A DNA stretch of 29,239 bases from Asparagopsis taxiformis (GCA_030407315.1 JALQPE010000325.1:1-29239), one strand, 5' to 3'. Shown: positions 1 to 9,509, counted from the first letter of the stretch. A program made the numbers and translations. The notes: generated from the letters alone by a model not told the origin.

Positions 1-142
1 TTTTCCACCGAGGGCTGCATGATTTTTAGGGAAGAATAAAATGAATAACCAGATGCATCACATATGAATAGTACACTCTAGGGGTTGGTGGATTGGTGCG
101 AAGTAGTGGGGAGAGGATCTGAGACGATGGAGGGAGGTTATG

Positions 143-637
143 CTTACAGCAAAGTCATCGTTACGATGACTTTGCTGTAAGAAAACGTTGCCATTACAGT
201 GGCCCAGAATGTTTTTTAACCGGGTAAAAAATCGTGGCAGCTGTATGATTTGCTTTCTTACAGCAAAGTCCATCCGTACATGATTTGCTGTAAGGAACGT
301 TTCCTTGCAGTGGCCGAAGAATTTTTTTTACCGGGTAAACAATCAGCAAGAATTTTTACCGGGTAAAAAATTGTGGCCGCTGTAATGATTTCTTTCTTAC
401 AGCAAAGTCATCGTAACGATGACTTTGCTGTAAGAAAACGTTTTCATTACAGCGGCCACAATTTTTTTACCCGGTAAAAAATCGTGGCTGCTGTAATGTT
501 TTTTTCTTACAGCAAAGTCATCGTAACGATGACTTTGCTGTAAGAAAACGTTTCATTACAGCGGCACAAATTTTTTACCCGGTAAGAAATCGTGGCTGCT
601 GTAAGAAAAACGTTTCATTACAGCAAATTCATCGATA
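143..637. repeat. Palindrome array 1 (TTACAGC...GCTGTAA elements)
   Basis: Two kinds of palindrome alternate. P1 is 39 nt: an 18-nt arm, cttacagcaaagtcatcg, then a 3-nt loop (tta or taa), then its exact reverse complement. P1 copies lie at 143-181, 396-434 and 506-544, with a degenerate copy at 257-294. P2 is about 50 nt, starts ttacagcggccac, has a centre of the form ttttttacc/cggtaaaaaa and ends gtggctgctgtaa; copies lie at 447-496 and 556-604. Both kinds start TTACAGC and end GCTGTAA. A stretch at 290-390 is almost the same as 10164-10255 in array 4. No gene lies here, and short reading frames through it are by-products of the repeats. Function is unknown. Confidence 0.9.
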
Positions 638-1434
638 GTTAAGGTTAAGTAACCAACTTTAGGATGTCCAGAGGACCTGCTCGTTGTAAGGAATATTGAT
701 CAACTGACGAGGAGGAAGCATTTTGAATCGACTAGGGTAGGAAGGCAATGAGATTTGGTATGGAAGAAAACTGAATCGCAGTAGTGAATAGGTTAGTTGA
801 ACAGAATTCATATTGATGTTCATTGGTGTATGGTCCATTGGAGCACATTGAAAACCATTATATGATCACCGTTTAAATAGTCTATGAATCCTTTGCAGCC
901 GAGTACGCCAATAGGAAGAAATTCAAGCAGTGGCCTGCACGGGAACCGTTTATTTGTGAGTAGCAAAAGTTAGTGTAGAAATGAATTTTCAGACTTGTAG
1001 GAGAGGTGGATCGTAGTAAATGTATAAAACTCACGTAGAATCGATTGATAGGAATCAATGGTATGGAAGAAGAAGCGAGGTGGAGAGTGTGGATGAAATA
1101 GGTTGTTGGAATATGAATGATAATTGACGTGGTGAGGTAAACGGGTTCGATTTCATTATATGCGCTAGAGGTACATACTATTAGGTGTAGATTGATGGAA
1201 AGGGCTAAACGCTTTGTGGAGGTATCAGGATCAGGTAGAGTCAGAGGTGCTGAGCGGGTGCAGCGTAAGGTTCATCAGGACTGAAGGTAGGTAGGGGATG
1301 TCTTGTCCGGACAGTATATGAGAGGAAGCTGAGAGACGGGAAGCGCACTTCGGAGGTACCACAATTGTGGATTTCATCGTCTACACAACATTGAACAAGA
1401 ACCGATTGAACGAACTGAGATTTCAGGGATTACA
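638..1434. other. Gene-free stretch upstream of first ParB-oxygenase gene
   Basis: No convincing coding region is present on either strand. The sequence is AT-rich and purine-rich on the plus strand, unlike the pyrimidine-rich leader of the paralogue at 5850. It must hold the promoter of the gene starting at 1435, but I see no clear TATA box or other recognisable element. Confidence 0.5.
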
Positions 1435-3273
1435 ATGGGAGACAATAGTATCATGAATACTACAGCGGAGAAGAGCAATTCTCCTTCTGCTGAAGAGAAA
1501 AGCATCACTATTGCTCAGTACAGCTCTTCTAAAGTGCAAGTTGATCCTCGCAAAGTGAAGTTTCCGACAGTGACCTCCCGTTTGGTGCGACCGGGTCGTG
1601 TAAACGAACTGGCCAGCATTTTCATGGATAGAGGTTTCTCTACCACTGGAACTATGATTACAGTCTGCAAAATGGAAGATAACGAAGGAGACGAGTTTTA
1701 CTGCATCGATGGCTCTCATCGCATAGCTGCTCTGCAACTATGCCTGGAGAAGTACTCAGGAAAGAACAGGGATTCCTTGGAATTGGTTTGGGTACAACAG
1801 TTGATTGCGCCGAACGGGCGTCTAATTTTCGATGCGCTGGAGGTTCTGAAACTGTCTCTCGAAGCCAATATACAAACTCACGATGTCGCTTCTGTGAGCA
1901 TTGCCGAAAATGTCTGTGCGGTCATAGAGTTTCTCAGGTTTTCCAACCAGATGGATCTTCCTGTTGTCCGGCTTATTCCTATTCTGAAAGAAGTGAGCTA
2001 TATTCTGCCGTCCGACAGGAACCGTTCGGAGAACTCGTATAGGCAGTACATCAACATTGCGAAGGGGTTCAATCGCACAGACAGCGTTGCTTTCGTGTAC
2101 TGGAGCTCTATCCCTAGCGTTTACAATGCTTTGGATAGGAACAGAGAAATCGAGGATGCAAGAACCGAGGGAAGAGATCCGGACTTTTCTCGAATTGACT
2201 CTGCCGATATGTACGGGTGCGTGCTCGATCTTGTCAATAACGCAATATTCCGCAATGGCACGGACGGACGCGGGACGCGCGATAAGGAGTGGTTCCAGTG
2301 GTTTGTGCTCGAGATGACAGCGTCGTGGACAAGGATGAGGAGGAAGAGAGGACTTGTCAGAAATATCGGAAGCGGAAGTCCGTTCACGATGCGCACTTGG
2401 CTACTGGCTCTGTTGGCCATCTATGATATGGCAGAGGTCGTCCGCAAGTGGTTGAACTCTGCAACGATGGAGGAATTCGTGCGAACGGATTTGGCAGCAG
2501 AAAACGCGAAGGAGGTCGGGGATAATGATCATCGCATTGGAGAGCGCATTGTATTCGTCCTTGTCGACTTTCATGACGACGTGGTAGACAGTAGCAGTCT
2601 GAGAACCAAGAACGGGATGTTTACAAACAGTTTTTACGACAAACTGGAATATGCTACCGGGACAAAGGCAATGCAGGAGACGAAAGCGGAGGAGGAGAGG
2701 GAACGGAATCGCATGACCCCCGGAGAAATAGAAAAAGCACTTGTTGCTGGCGCCAAAGCAGAAGACGAAGAAGCACCTACTGCCGCAGAACAGGGAAATA
2801 ATTCTACAGAGAAGGAAACTGTGGAAACTCCTGGTCCTGTTCAAGCAGAAGAAGGAGTATCTGCCGAAGCCCAAGTAGAGCAGGAAGTTTCTGCTGTTGT
2901 GGAGGAAGAACAGGAAATTACTCCAAATGTGGTGGCTGAAGAAGTGATTCCTGCTGTCGCGACGAAAGCAATAGAAGAGGCACCTCTGAGCACCCCGAAA
3001 GAAGCAGAAGACCGTCCTGCCGCAGCAAAAGAGGAGGACAGGAACGTCCTGCCACGCGTCTTGCAGCAGCTGAGAAGAGGGAAGCAGAACGTCTTGCTGT
3101 TCTCCAAAAAGAACAGGAACGTCTTTCAGCTTCAAGGGCAGAGCGGGAAAGTCGTGCCAGGGATAATTCGCCGGGAAGGATTGTCAGAGAAGATCTTCCT
3201 CAGGGAAGGAAACAAAGCGGCGATACGCAAAGTCTGGATATCAACTTGGACAATAGTGGTCGCATGGACATAG
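1435..3273 (+). CDS. ParB-like domain protein, N-terminal part of a frameshifted ParB-oxygenase gene
   Basis: The 612-residue frame starts at an ATG with A at -3 and G at +4. Residues about 35-100 form a ParB/Srx-like module: SRLVRPGRVNELASIF followed by the signature IDGSHR (DGSHR at 92-96). Residues 100-400 align by eye along the whole length with the intact paralogue at 5850-9509, with shared blocks such as VTVADNVCSVMEF versus VSIAENVCAVIEF and KYWSSIP versus VYWSSIP. An acidic Glu/Ala-rich linker follows. The last roughly 75 residues look like wrong-frame sequence. From about 3040 the real coding continues in the -1 frame, as RLAAAEKREAERLAVLQKEQ, and leads directly into the 3246-4556 frame. 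This is therefore best read as one gene broken by a 1-base loss (or an assembly error) near 3030-3060. A role in DNA binding is inferred from the ParB-like fold. Confidence 0.8.
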   Translation: MGDNSIMNTTAEKSNSPSAEEKSITIAQYSSSKVQVDPRKVKFPTVTSRLVRPGRVNELASIFMDRGFSTTGTMITVCKMEDNEGDEFYCIDGSHRIAALQLCLEKYSGKNRDSLELVWVQQLIAPNGRLIFDALEVLKLSLEANIQTHDVASVSIAENVCAVIEFLRFSNQMDLPVVRLIPILKEVSYILPSDRNRSENSYRQYINIAKGFNRTDSVAFVYWSSIPSVYNALDRNREIEDARTEGRDPDFSRIDSADMYGCVLDLVNNAIFRNGTDGRGTRDKEWFQWFVLEMTASWTRMRRKRGLVRNIGSGSPFTMRTWLLALLAIYDMAEVVRKWLNSATMEEFVRTDLAAENAKEVGDNDHRIGERIVFVLVDFHDDVVDSSSLRTKNGMFTNSFYDKLEYATGTKAMQETKAEEERERNRMTPGEIEKALVAGAKAEDEEAPTAAEQGNNSTEKETVETPGPVQAEEGVSAEAQVEQEVSAVVEEEQEITPNVVAEEVIPAVATKAIEEAPLSTPKEAEDRPAAAKEEDRNVLPRVLQQLRRGKQNVLLFSKKNRNVFQLQGQSGKVVPGIIRREGLSEKIFLREGNKAAIRKVWISTWTIVVAWT

Positions 3274-4556
3274 ACACGCCTGGACAACAAGCTGGAGATG
3301 CGCAGAACCGCTCTGTGATATTGAAACTTCGAATCAGGACACCAGAAACTAACAGCACTAGCCCGGCCGAAGTGGACAAGGAGAATTCGGGAAGAAGCAG
3401 GAGTTCTGGTGGAAGCGGCGATGAAAACGAGTCCAGGTTGCATAAGAAGCGAAGAAGGGAAGATACTAGCGCGAAGTTTTCTGAGCCCAATACGCCGGAT
3501 GACAACATTGAGAGTGGGCCTCCCCGGGAAAAGAAGAGTAGAGTCAATGCAAGGAAACGAACGACTGGAGAAGAAGCACCACTCTTCACTGACGAGCAAG
3601 AAAACTCCCTTCCAGACCGCACATTCGCAGAGGACATACCTGAGAAGCTGCCTTTATGCGTTCCTTCCAACTCGAGAATGAAGTATTATATCACAGAAGA
3701 AGACATTGATACAATCCGGACGGAGATAATGGAAGCAGCTGCAGGCTACTCTACTTTGGTATGTCCCCTCGGTTCTTGTGAAAGCCAACAATACTTCAGC
3801 TACCAGAGAAGAATGATCGACGAGCTTGGTTACGTGGTGTTGCAAGACATTTTCTCTTCTACTACAGTGGGAGCAGCTACGCACGAGTTATTCACACAGA
3901 TGGCCAGCACATTCCAAGGTACTACAAGTGGCTCAAGTGCAAGTCAGAAGAACCCGTGGAAACCACTTCGACCGAAAGACAGCACTGGTGTATTCAAGAC
4001 GGACCGGAAAAGCATCTGCGATGACCTTGAGCAAGAAAGCGCGCGGCAGTACAGGAACAAGCTGATTCTGGAGCTAGGTAAGGCGATTTGTGCGGAGAAC
4101 CTGAAGCTCGGGTTTGGAAGAGAAGAAGCGGTGGTCTTTCCAGAAACGGGTCTTCGTCTGATTTTGACCGCAGAAGGTAGTCAGGAGCAACTTATGCATA
4201 CCGATGTTCCCGTCCGTGAGGGAACTGGAACTGGTCCTCTCAACTCGCCATCATATTTCATGATGGCTGCTGGTGCGGATGGGTTCATCATTCGTATCGC
4301 CAAGTTCAGCCATGTGTGCCTAAGTCATCCAGCGAAAGACAAGTACCGCGTGCCAGTGACGAACGTGCGCATCCCACCGTATTCCCTGCTTGTATGCCGA
4401 ACGGACGTGTATCACGGAGGAATGGGATTCGCGGAGGGTCGTTCTTCGGTGAGGTACCAGCATCCTATCCGGTCCCATCTATCACTGCGAACTTCCAGGG
4501 AGAAGTTGCTACAGCCTCCCTTCAATGTCAACTACTGGGAGCGTTTAGATATCTGA
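3246..4556 (+). CDS. Putative Fe(II)/2-oxoglutarate oxygenase domain, C-terminal part of the frameshifted gene
   Basis: The 436-residue frame overlaps the preceding one, but its true upstream coding extends in frame to about 3040, so it is the C-terminal half of the same gene. It begins with a basic, disordered segment (KKRRRE, REKKSR; NLS-like). Next comes QENSLPD and SRMKYYITEED, both shared with the paralogue. The domain then shows QLMHTD (H318, D320), PSYFMMAAGADGF, a distal histidine in DVYHGGMGF (H390) and PIRSHLSL (R409). QxxHxD, a distal His and a downstream Arg is the usual metal and 2-oxoglutarate binding pattern of the double-stranded beta-helix dioxygenases. I do not recognise a named subfamily; it is not an obvious TET/JBP or JmjC protein. 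Substrate unknown; nucleic acid or chromatin is a guess from the ParB fusion. The stop is TGA at 4554-4556. Confidence 0.75.
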   Translation: MDNSGRMDIDTPGQQAGDAQNRSVILKLRIRTPETNSTSPAEVDKENSGRSRSSGGSGDENESRLHKKRRREDTSAKFSEPNTPDDNIESGPPREKKSRVNARKRTTGEEAPLFTDEQENSLPDRTFAEDIPEKLPLCVPSNSRMKYYITEEDIDTIRTEIMEAAAGYSTLVCPLGSCESQQYFSYQRRMIDELGYVVLQDIFSSTTVGAATHELFTQMASTFQGTTSGSSASQKNPWKPLRPKDSTGVFKTDRKSICDDLEQESARQYRNKLILELGKAICAENLKLGFGREEAVVFPETGLRLILTAEGSQEQLMHTDVPVREGTGTGPLNSPSYFMMAAGADGFIIRIAKFSHVCLSHPAKDKYRVPVTNVRIPPYSLLVCRTDVYHGGMGFAEGRSSVRYQHPIRSHLSLRTSREKLLQPPFNVNYWERLDI

Positions 4557-4778
4557 TGAAATTAGTTCTTAATAGCATTCTATGGCAGGCATCAAGGCCG
4601 CCTTCAAGTAAACGATGAAAGTTAGGCTAGTACATGACGTTTGCGTATGTAGACGGGTCAGGAGATATACAATACTCAATTTAATATGAGAAGGGGAGGA
4701 AACTATGGTGGGCACTACTAGAATAGAACAAGGTAATATCGCAGTCGTCTTTGGTTGCAACATTGAGGTGAGGAAGGC

Positions 4779-5012
4779 TTACAGATGATGCAGTTTCGCT
4801 GGGGTGCTGACAGCAAAGTCATCGTTACGATGACTTTGCTGTAAGAAATCAAATCATTACAGCGGCCACAATTTTTTACCGGGTAAAAAATTCTTGCTGA
4901 TTTTTTACCCGGTAAAATTTTCTCACCACTGTAATCAAACCTTTCCTTACAGCAAAGTCATCGTAACGATGACTTTGCTGTAAGCATCCCGGGTAAACGG
5001 CTTCGGCTGTAA
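4779..5012. repeat. Palindrome array 2 with terminal inverted repeats
   Basis: Begins with a diverged left end (ttacagatgatgcag) and ends with a well-kept right end, gggtaaacggcttcggctgt then aa, which is the reverse complement of the left end of array 4 (ttacagccgaagccgtttac). Inside are P1 palindromes at 4807-4845 and 4946-4984, and an enlarged P2-type palindrome at 4856-4934. Array 2 lies between the two oxygenase paralogues. I found no convincing target-site duplication. Confidence 0.85.
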
Positions 5013-5549
5013 GCGGTTGGGAGTTTCGTCGGTCTCCCACCCTGGGAAGGGTGAGAAGGGAAGTGTGGAGCCGGGAACATCGTAAAACGATGGTTTGGAC
5101 GGCTGTTGACGGCTCTGGGGAGCACTCTGCGTCGTGCAAGCCTGGTTTGCGCTGGCTGCACTACCTGGTATTGAACGGTTCTGTGCGCAAAGTTTACTCA
5201 TGAAGGAGGTAGGGTGTTGTGTACCACACCAACCATAGTTACTAACATTTGCAGTGTACTCTAGTGTATTATTCTAGTTTCTAACTATACAATGATATTA
5301 AGTAAGTCAGATGTGCACAGAGCATGGTCTAAGCCTAGCACGGTAGAGAAAGATGGAAGAAAGATTGAAGGGTAGGCATGCAGAAGTATGAAGGCAGCAG
5401 TATGTGTAGACTATGAGAGTGGTAATAAAATATTTCATGCACCAAAGGGGCGGGCAGAGTGACAGTAGAGAGGTGGTGTGTAGGTGGAAGGTAGGTGGAG
5501 ATAATGAAGGAGGACAACAGAAATAAGAGCGAGGGTTGAGACCAACGGC
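5013..5549. other. Gene-free stretch between arrays 2 and 3
   Basis: No supportable gene. Short frames here have no recognisable motifs and several are continuations of repeat sequence. The section 5330-5520 is purine-rich on the plus strand. Confidence 0.5.
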
Positions 5550-5644
5550 TTACAGATGGAGCAGTTTACCAGGGATGCTTACAGCAAAGTCATCGTAACG
5601 ATGGCTTTGCTGTAAGGATCCTTGGTAAACTGCCTGAGCTGTAA
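5550..5644. repeat. Minimal palindromic unit (array 3)
   Basis: This 95-bp unit shows the basic architecture most clearly. Outer arms are TTACAG...gcagtttacc at the left and ggtaaactgc...CTGTAA at the right; they enclose one P1 palindrome (5578-5616, with one a-to-g change in the right arm). The whole unit could fold into a long hairpin. It lies about 205 bp upstream of the ATG of the intact ParB-oxygenase gene, so it may also sit in that gene's regulatory region. Confidence 0.85.
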
Positions 5645-5849
5645 TTGTCGTACAACGAAAAGTGATGTGGAAGGTTCGGATTGGTCAACCGCTGAATATC
5701 ATTACCAGGGTGTATACTAATAGGAATATGTCAGTTCTCTGAGTTTCGCCTATCTTACTCAGCTTACGCAGCAAAACAGCTTGTCGTTCAGATCTTCTTC
5801 TCTCTTTCTCAATCTTTCACTCTTCGTTTGTCAATCACTCACCAAAGCA

Positions 5850-8800
5850 ATGGCTCAACAATCCCCCAACGCTTTCGACCGCCAGGTGCGCTCTGCCAGC
5901 CGCCGTGACAACGATTCTCCCACTCCTTCTCCCTCTCCTTCTCCCTCTCCTTCTCCCTCTCCTTCTCCTTCTCTGGCCCCCCCTGTCCCCATGGACGTTT
6001 GCGAAGCTGCTGCAGCGCTGACCCAGCTCAGCCCAGCACCTAAGCCCGTCCCCTCCCCCCCTTCCGCTTCCGATCCCGCGGTTGTCCCGACAATCGACGC
6101 TGGCGTTCCCGCAACTCCGCTTCCGGCTCAATCTGCCGAAGCGGCGCCAGCCGTCGAGGGATCTGGTGCTCCTCTGCCTAGCTCGCCTGCTCCGGACATG
6201 ATCATCGCGTCCGGCAGCGACTTGGCAGAGGATGCGGAGAAGGTCGATGATCACAACGCTCGTGACATCGTACCGAACAAGCCTCTCCGCAGCACCAGGC
6301 TGGCCTACCCTGGCACAGTGCCCATCCCGGTGGATGTGGACTACGACATAAGTCCGGAGAGCTGCCGAAACATTCCAGTCTTCATTTCCCCTCTGGATGT
6401 TTCTCCTCCGGCAGTCGTGTCCAGGGTGGTCAGGCCGCATCGCGTTGATGAGTTGAAGAAAACGTTTCTCACTCAAGGATTTTCCGTGATTGCTTCACGC
6501 GTGTCCGTCTGCGAGGTGATTGATTCCAATGCAAAAGTACGACTGCAATATGTCGATGGATCTCACCGAGTGACCGCGTTGAAGGCCATTCTCGAGTCGG
6601 CTGGACCTGCTCCTGCGAAGGACAGTCCAGAGTGGGAGGAGTTTGTCAGTTCTGACATTTACCGTCGATTTGGAACTATTCCAGTCGACTTTCTCCTCCC
6701 ACCGACTCGGCTTGGCCGGGATGTCTTCTGCTCCGAAGAAGTACTCCCGCTTTCACGGCTGATGAACTTCCACACCCACAATGTCAGCGAGGTAACAGTT
6801 GCTGACAATGTGTGCTCTGTGATGGAGTTCATCAATATCCACCGCCTGGGAAAGAAGAAGATCGAGCCGACCGTTCAATACATTAAAGAACGGAAAGCGC
6901 TGAGCTGGATTCGTCCGAGACAGCTCATGCGCTACGTCTCGATCGCGCGAGGGTTCAAGACCATTGAAAGCCCTGCTTTCAAATACTGGTCGAGCATCCC
7001 GAACAGGCCGGAGTTCGTTCAATTTTCTTCCACAGAGGATCTGGCTGGGTGTACGGTGAACTTGTTGTTCAATGGGTCGTTCAGGAGTGCTCCGGATGTA
7101 CAGAAGTGTTTCATCCTGGAGATGACGGCGCGCTACACTTGTAGCCGTCGGTCGGCCGGGCTGAAACCGTACTCGGTTGGTACCATTGGGCAGGAATGGA
7201 TTGCTGGTTTGTTGGAAATCTTCGGGTACGTGAAGGAGGTGGCCGAGTACTGGAACGTGTCGGATGTGATGAGGATGCTGGATGGCTCAATTCCCAGCGT
7301 GGGTGACCCGAGCAAGAGCTTCGACATTCGCTCGCGCGTTGTCGAAGTTCTTGCTCAGATGGTCCCCAAGAAGGGGTGCTGGGCAGACTTCCGTCCCAAG
7401 GAAGGCCCCCCCGATGGTTACAAGTCGGAGAACATTTTTCCCCGTAAGAAGTCTGTCTTCGGGAAGGACGCCAGGAAAATGCTCCTGCGCGTCACTGGGT
7501 ACCGCGACATGATTATGCGGAAACGCTTTCACGCGATGTACCCAGACATCCCACATGCTGCGCTCCCAGCCACATGTGGTGATGATGCCCCCATCCCTTC
7601 CTCTTCCAATTCCTTGCCCATCCCTTCATCCTCCATTCCTTTGCCCCCACCACCTCAACTGGAATCTTCCAGCGATTCCGAGGTTGCCCCTGTTCCTGTC
7701 TCTACCCCTGCCGTGTCGGCATCCTCCCCTGCGGTGACCCCGGTCAAGCCGACTGCGCGTGGTCCCCAGGATGGCAGCGAACGCTCTGGTCCAGTTTCCC
7801 ACGCCGGGACTGGTACCCCCAACCGTCCTGTCCAAGCCGCGCAGGAGCAGGTCTCACCGGCTTCGCAGCCTGAGCCTGCGACTCCGGCTGCCGAGCAGCA
7901 CCCTGCTGCTCCGGCCCCCGCTGTCGAAGCTTCCCGTTCTGCATCTGCTAGCAGTTCGGGAAGCTCCAGCGATGACAGTTTCGTCCCTTCACCATCCGGT
8001 GGGGTTGGACAGAAGACGGTTGCGAGGATTTCGACGGAGGGCCCTACTCCCGAGAATGTGGTCGAGGGCAGCAGTGCGAAGGGCGGTGCAGATCCTGACG
8101 AAGATGTCATTGAAGTCAGTGATTCTGCACCGCCCGGAGTGGAAACTTCTGGGAGGAAAGTGATGCCCAGAAGGAGTACCCGCCTGCAAGCGAGTCGTTC
8201 CGGTCGTGGTGGAACGGCGGGTGGTGCTGTGGAGGTCGTCGAGCTGGAGAGCGCCCCCGAGGATGCGGGTGAAAACTCCATCCTCGGGAAGCGTAACTTG
8301 GAAGCCGCTTCTGCGACGCCCGAGCCTTCTACCAAAAAGAGAAGGCTCGGTGAGACTTCATCAAAGTCGTCGTCAAAGAAATCCAAGTCGGCTTCCCGAG
8401 GTCGCTCTCGGGAGCCGGTTCTCCAGTTCGACGACGCCCAGGAGAATCCCATTCCCGACAGCATCGTCGATGAGAATGTGGCCGCCGTTCTCCCCAGCGC
8501 AATTGCGTCTGGCAGCCGGATGAAGTACTATATGGAAAGTACGACGGTGGAGACGGTTCGGGCGGAAATGAGGGCGGCAGCATTCCAGGCAGCTGCATCG
8601 CCGGGTGCTGAGGATACGGTGGTGGACAGGTACTTTGCGGTGAAGAAGGCATTGTTGGAAAACTTGGGGGTTATTGTTATGGAAGGCCTGTTGGCATCGT
8701 CCACGGCTGGTAATGCGACGCATGAGTTGTTCGGACACTTCGCTAGGCAGTTCCCGCTGGTTGAGGAGGTTGAAAAACCCTCCCAGCAGTCTGATTCTAA

Positions 8801-9509
8801 CGATGACGACAGGGAGCCACAGGACGAGCCGCCAGCTTTCGCAAAGCCCGGCTTCGATCCTTCGCCGTGGCAGTTCATCCACAACGTGGGTGATGCGAAG
8901 GACCGCATGGATGGTGGTCGTGGGCGCCTCACTCTGCCGCGGCGTGAGTTGTGCGACAAGTTGGAGGAGGGGAATTTGGAGATGTACAAGAACAAGTTGG
9001 TGGCAGAGCTTGCTCTTGGTGTTTGTGCGGAGTTTCTCAAGCTGGGAATGGAGGGTGAGGATCCTGTCTTCTTCCCGAAGACAGGATTGCGGCTGCTTCT
9101 TACAGCAGATGGGGCTGCGGACCAGGATGGGCACACGGACTTCAAGGTAACGACGAATAGTGTTGGAAGTCCTACCAAGTCTCCATCATATTTCATGATG
9201 TCGAGCGGAGCCGATGGGTTCTTTATAGTAGTTGCCCCTTATAGTCATGTATGCCTGGTCAATCCGGACGCCGATATGTGGAAGGTTCCCCCTCTCACCT
9301 TTTGGGTGCCACCCTATTCCGTATTGGTTGGTCGCGGTGACCTTTACCATTACGGGGTCGGCTTCAGCCGAGGAGATCTTCCTGCAGGCGAGAAGTTAGT
9401 CTATGGCCTGCCCACGCGCGGCCACATCTACTTGAAGACGGAGAAGGACGTCCTCACGGACCACATCCACACCGTCGAATATTACAAGTACGATAGGAGC
9501 AATAGATAG
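5850..9509 (+). CDS. ParB-like domain / putative 2-oxoglutarate Fe(II) oxygenase fusion protein
   Basis: An intact 1219-residue frame from the ATG at 5850 (gcaATGG, strong Kozak context), preceded by a pyrimidine-rich leader; the frame is open further upstream, but without an ATG. Residues 20-50 are a Pro/Ser repeat. The ParB/Srx-like module follows, with SRVVRPHRVDELKKTF and YVDGSHR (DGSHR 236-240). A helical region runs to about 570. Residues 570-880 are a disordered Pro/Ser/Glu-rich linker with an acidic VIEVSDS motif that could bind SUMO and a basic NLS-like cluster (KKRR, then KKSKSASRGRSR). The C-terminal domain has QDGHTD (H1095, D1097), PSYFMMSSGADGF, DLYHYGVGF (H1167) and PTRGHIYL (R1190), which matches the iron and 2-oxoglutarate ligand pattern. 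It is a full-length paralogue of the frameshifted 1435-4556 gene and is flanked by palindrome arrays. A role in oxidising nucleic acid or chromatin marks is inference; the substrate cannot be read from the sequence. Confidence 0.85.
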   Translation: MAQQSPNAFDRQVRSASRRDNDSPTPSPSPSPSPSPSPSPSLAPPVPMDVCEAAAALTQLSPAPKPVPSPPSASDPAVVPTIDAGVPATPLPAQSAEAAPAVEGSGAPLPSSPAPDMIIASGSDLAEDAEKVDDHNARDIVPNKPLRSTRLAYPGTVPIPVDVDYDISPESCRNIPVFISPLDVSPPAVVSRVVRPHRVDELKKTFLTQGFSVIASRVSVCEVIDSNAKVRLQYVDGSHRVTALKAILESAGPAPAKDSPEWEEFVSSDIYRRFGTIPVDFLLPPTRLGRDVFCSEEVLPLSRLMNFHTHNVSEVTVADNVCSVMEFINIHRLGKKKIEPTVQYIKERKALSWIRPRQLMRYVSIARGFKTIESPAFKYWSSIPNRPEFVQFSSTEDLAGCTVNLLFNGSFRSAPDVQKCFILEMTARYTCSRRSAGLKPYSVGTIGQEWIAGLLEIFGYVKEVAEYWNVSDVMRMLDGSIPSVGDPSKSFDIRSRVVEVLAQMVPKKGCWADFRPKEGPPDGYKSENIFPRKKSVFGKDARKMLLRVTGYRDMIMRKRFHAMYPDIPHAALPATCGDDAPIPSSSNSLPIPSSSIPLPPPPQLESSSDSEVAPVPVSTPAVSASSPAVTPVKPTARGPQDGSERSGPVSHAGTGTPNRPVQAAQEQVSPASQPEPATPAAEQHPAAPAPAVEASRSASASSSGSSSDDSFVPSPSGGVGQKTVARISTEGPTPENVVEGSSAKGGADPDEDVIEVSDSAPPGVETSGRKVMPRRSTRLQASRSGRGGTAGGAVEVVELESAPEDAGENSILGKRNLEAASATPEPSTKKRRLGETSSKSSSKKSKSASRGRSREPVLQFDDAQENPIPDSIVDENVAAVLPSAIASGSRMKYYMESTTVETVRAEMRAAAFQAAASPGAEDTVVDRYFAVKKALLENLGVIVMEGLLASSTAGNATHELFGHFARQFPLVEEVEKPSQQSDSNDDDREPQDEPPAFAKPGFDPSPWQFIHNVGDAKDRMDGGRGRLTLPRRELCDKLEEGNLEMYKNKLVAELALGVCAEFLKLGMEGEDPVFFPKTGLRLLLTADGAADQDGHTDFKVTTNSVGSPTKSPSYFMMSSGADGFFIVVAPYSHVCLVNPDADMWKVPPLTFWVPPYSVLVGRGDLYHYGVGFSRGDLPAGEKLVYGLPTRGHIYLKTEKDVLTDHIHTVEYYKYDRSNR
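5926..5973 (+). repeat. Coding 12-nt tandem repeat (Pro-Ser)
   Basis: About four copies of the 12-nt unit ccttctccctct, the last with a base change, encode a run of Pro-Ser dipeptides near the N-terminus of the ParB-oxygenase protein. Such repeats change length easily, so this segment may vary between strains. Confidence 0.85.

Noticed and set aside
143..637. Possible CRISPR array
   Set aside because: The repeats are palindromic and alternate in two types, there are no unique spacers of even length and the sequence is eukaryotic.
3030..3060. Programmed -1 ribosomal frameshifting
   Set aside because: The gcagcaaaagagg stretch does not make an X XXY YYZ heptamer in the right register, and no clear downstream stem was found.
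2401..3135. A 244-codon minus-strand frame rich in Cys and Phe
   Set aside because: It is the antisense of the Glu-rich linker (gaa/gag codons read as ttc/ctc), not a membrane protein gene.
3246..4556. The 436-codon frame as an independent oxygenase gene
   Set aside because: Its coding sense continues upstream of its first ATG in frame to about 3040, and the paralogue at 5850-9509 has both halves fused.
7655..8464. A 269-codon open frame on the minus strand inside the ParB-oxygenase gene
   Set aside because: It lies opposite the linker of a well-supported gene whose strong codon bias creates an antisense open frame; no start context or domain supports it.
8449..9509. Assignment of the oxygenase domain to TET/JBP or JmjC families
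   Set aside because: The HxD...H...R pattern fits the broad superfamily, but I could not find motifs specific to those families by eye.
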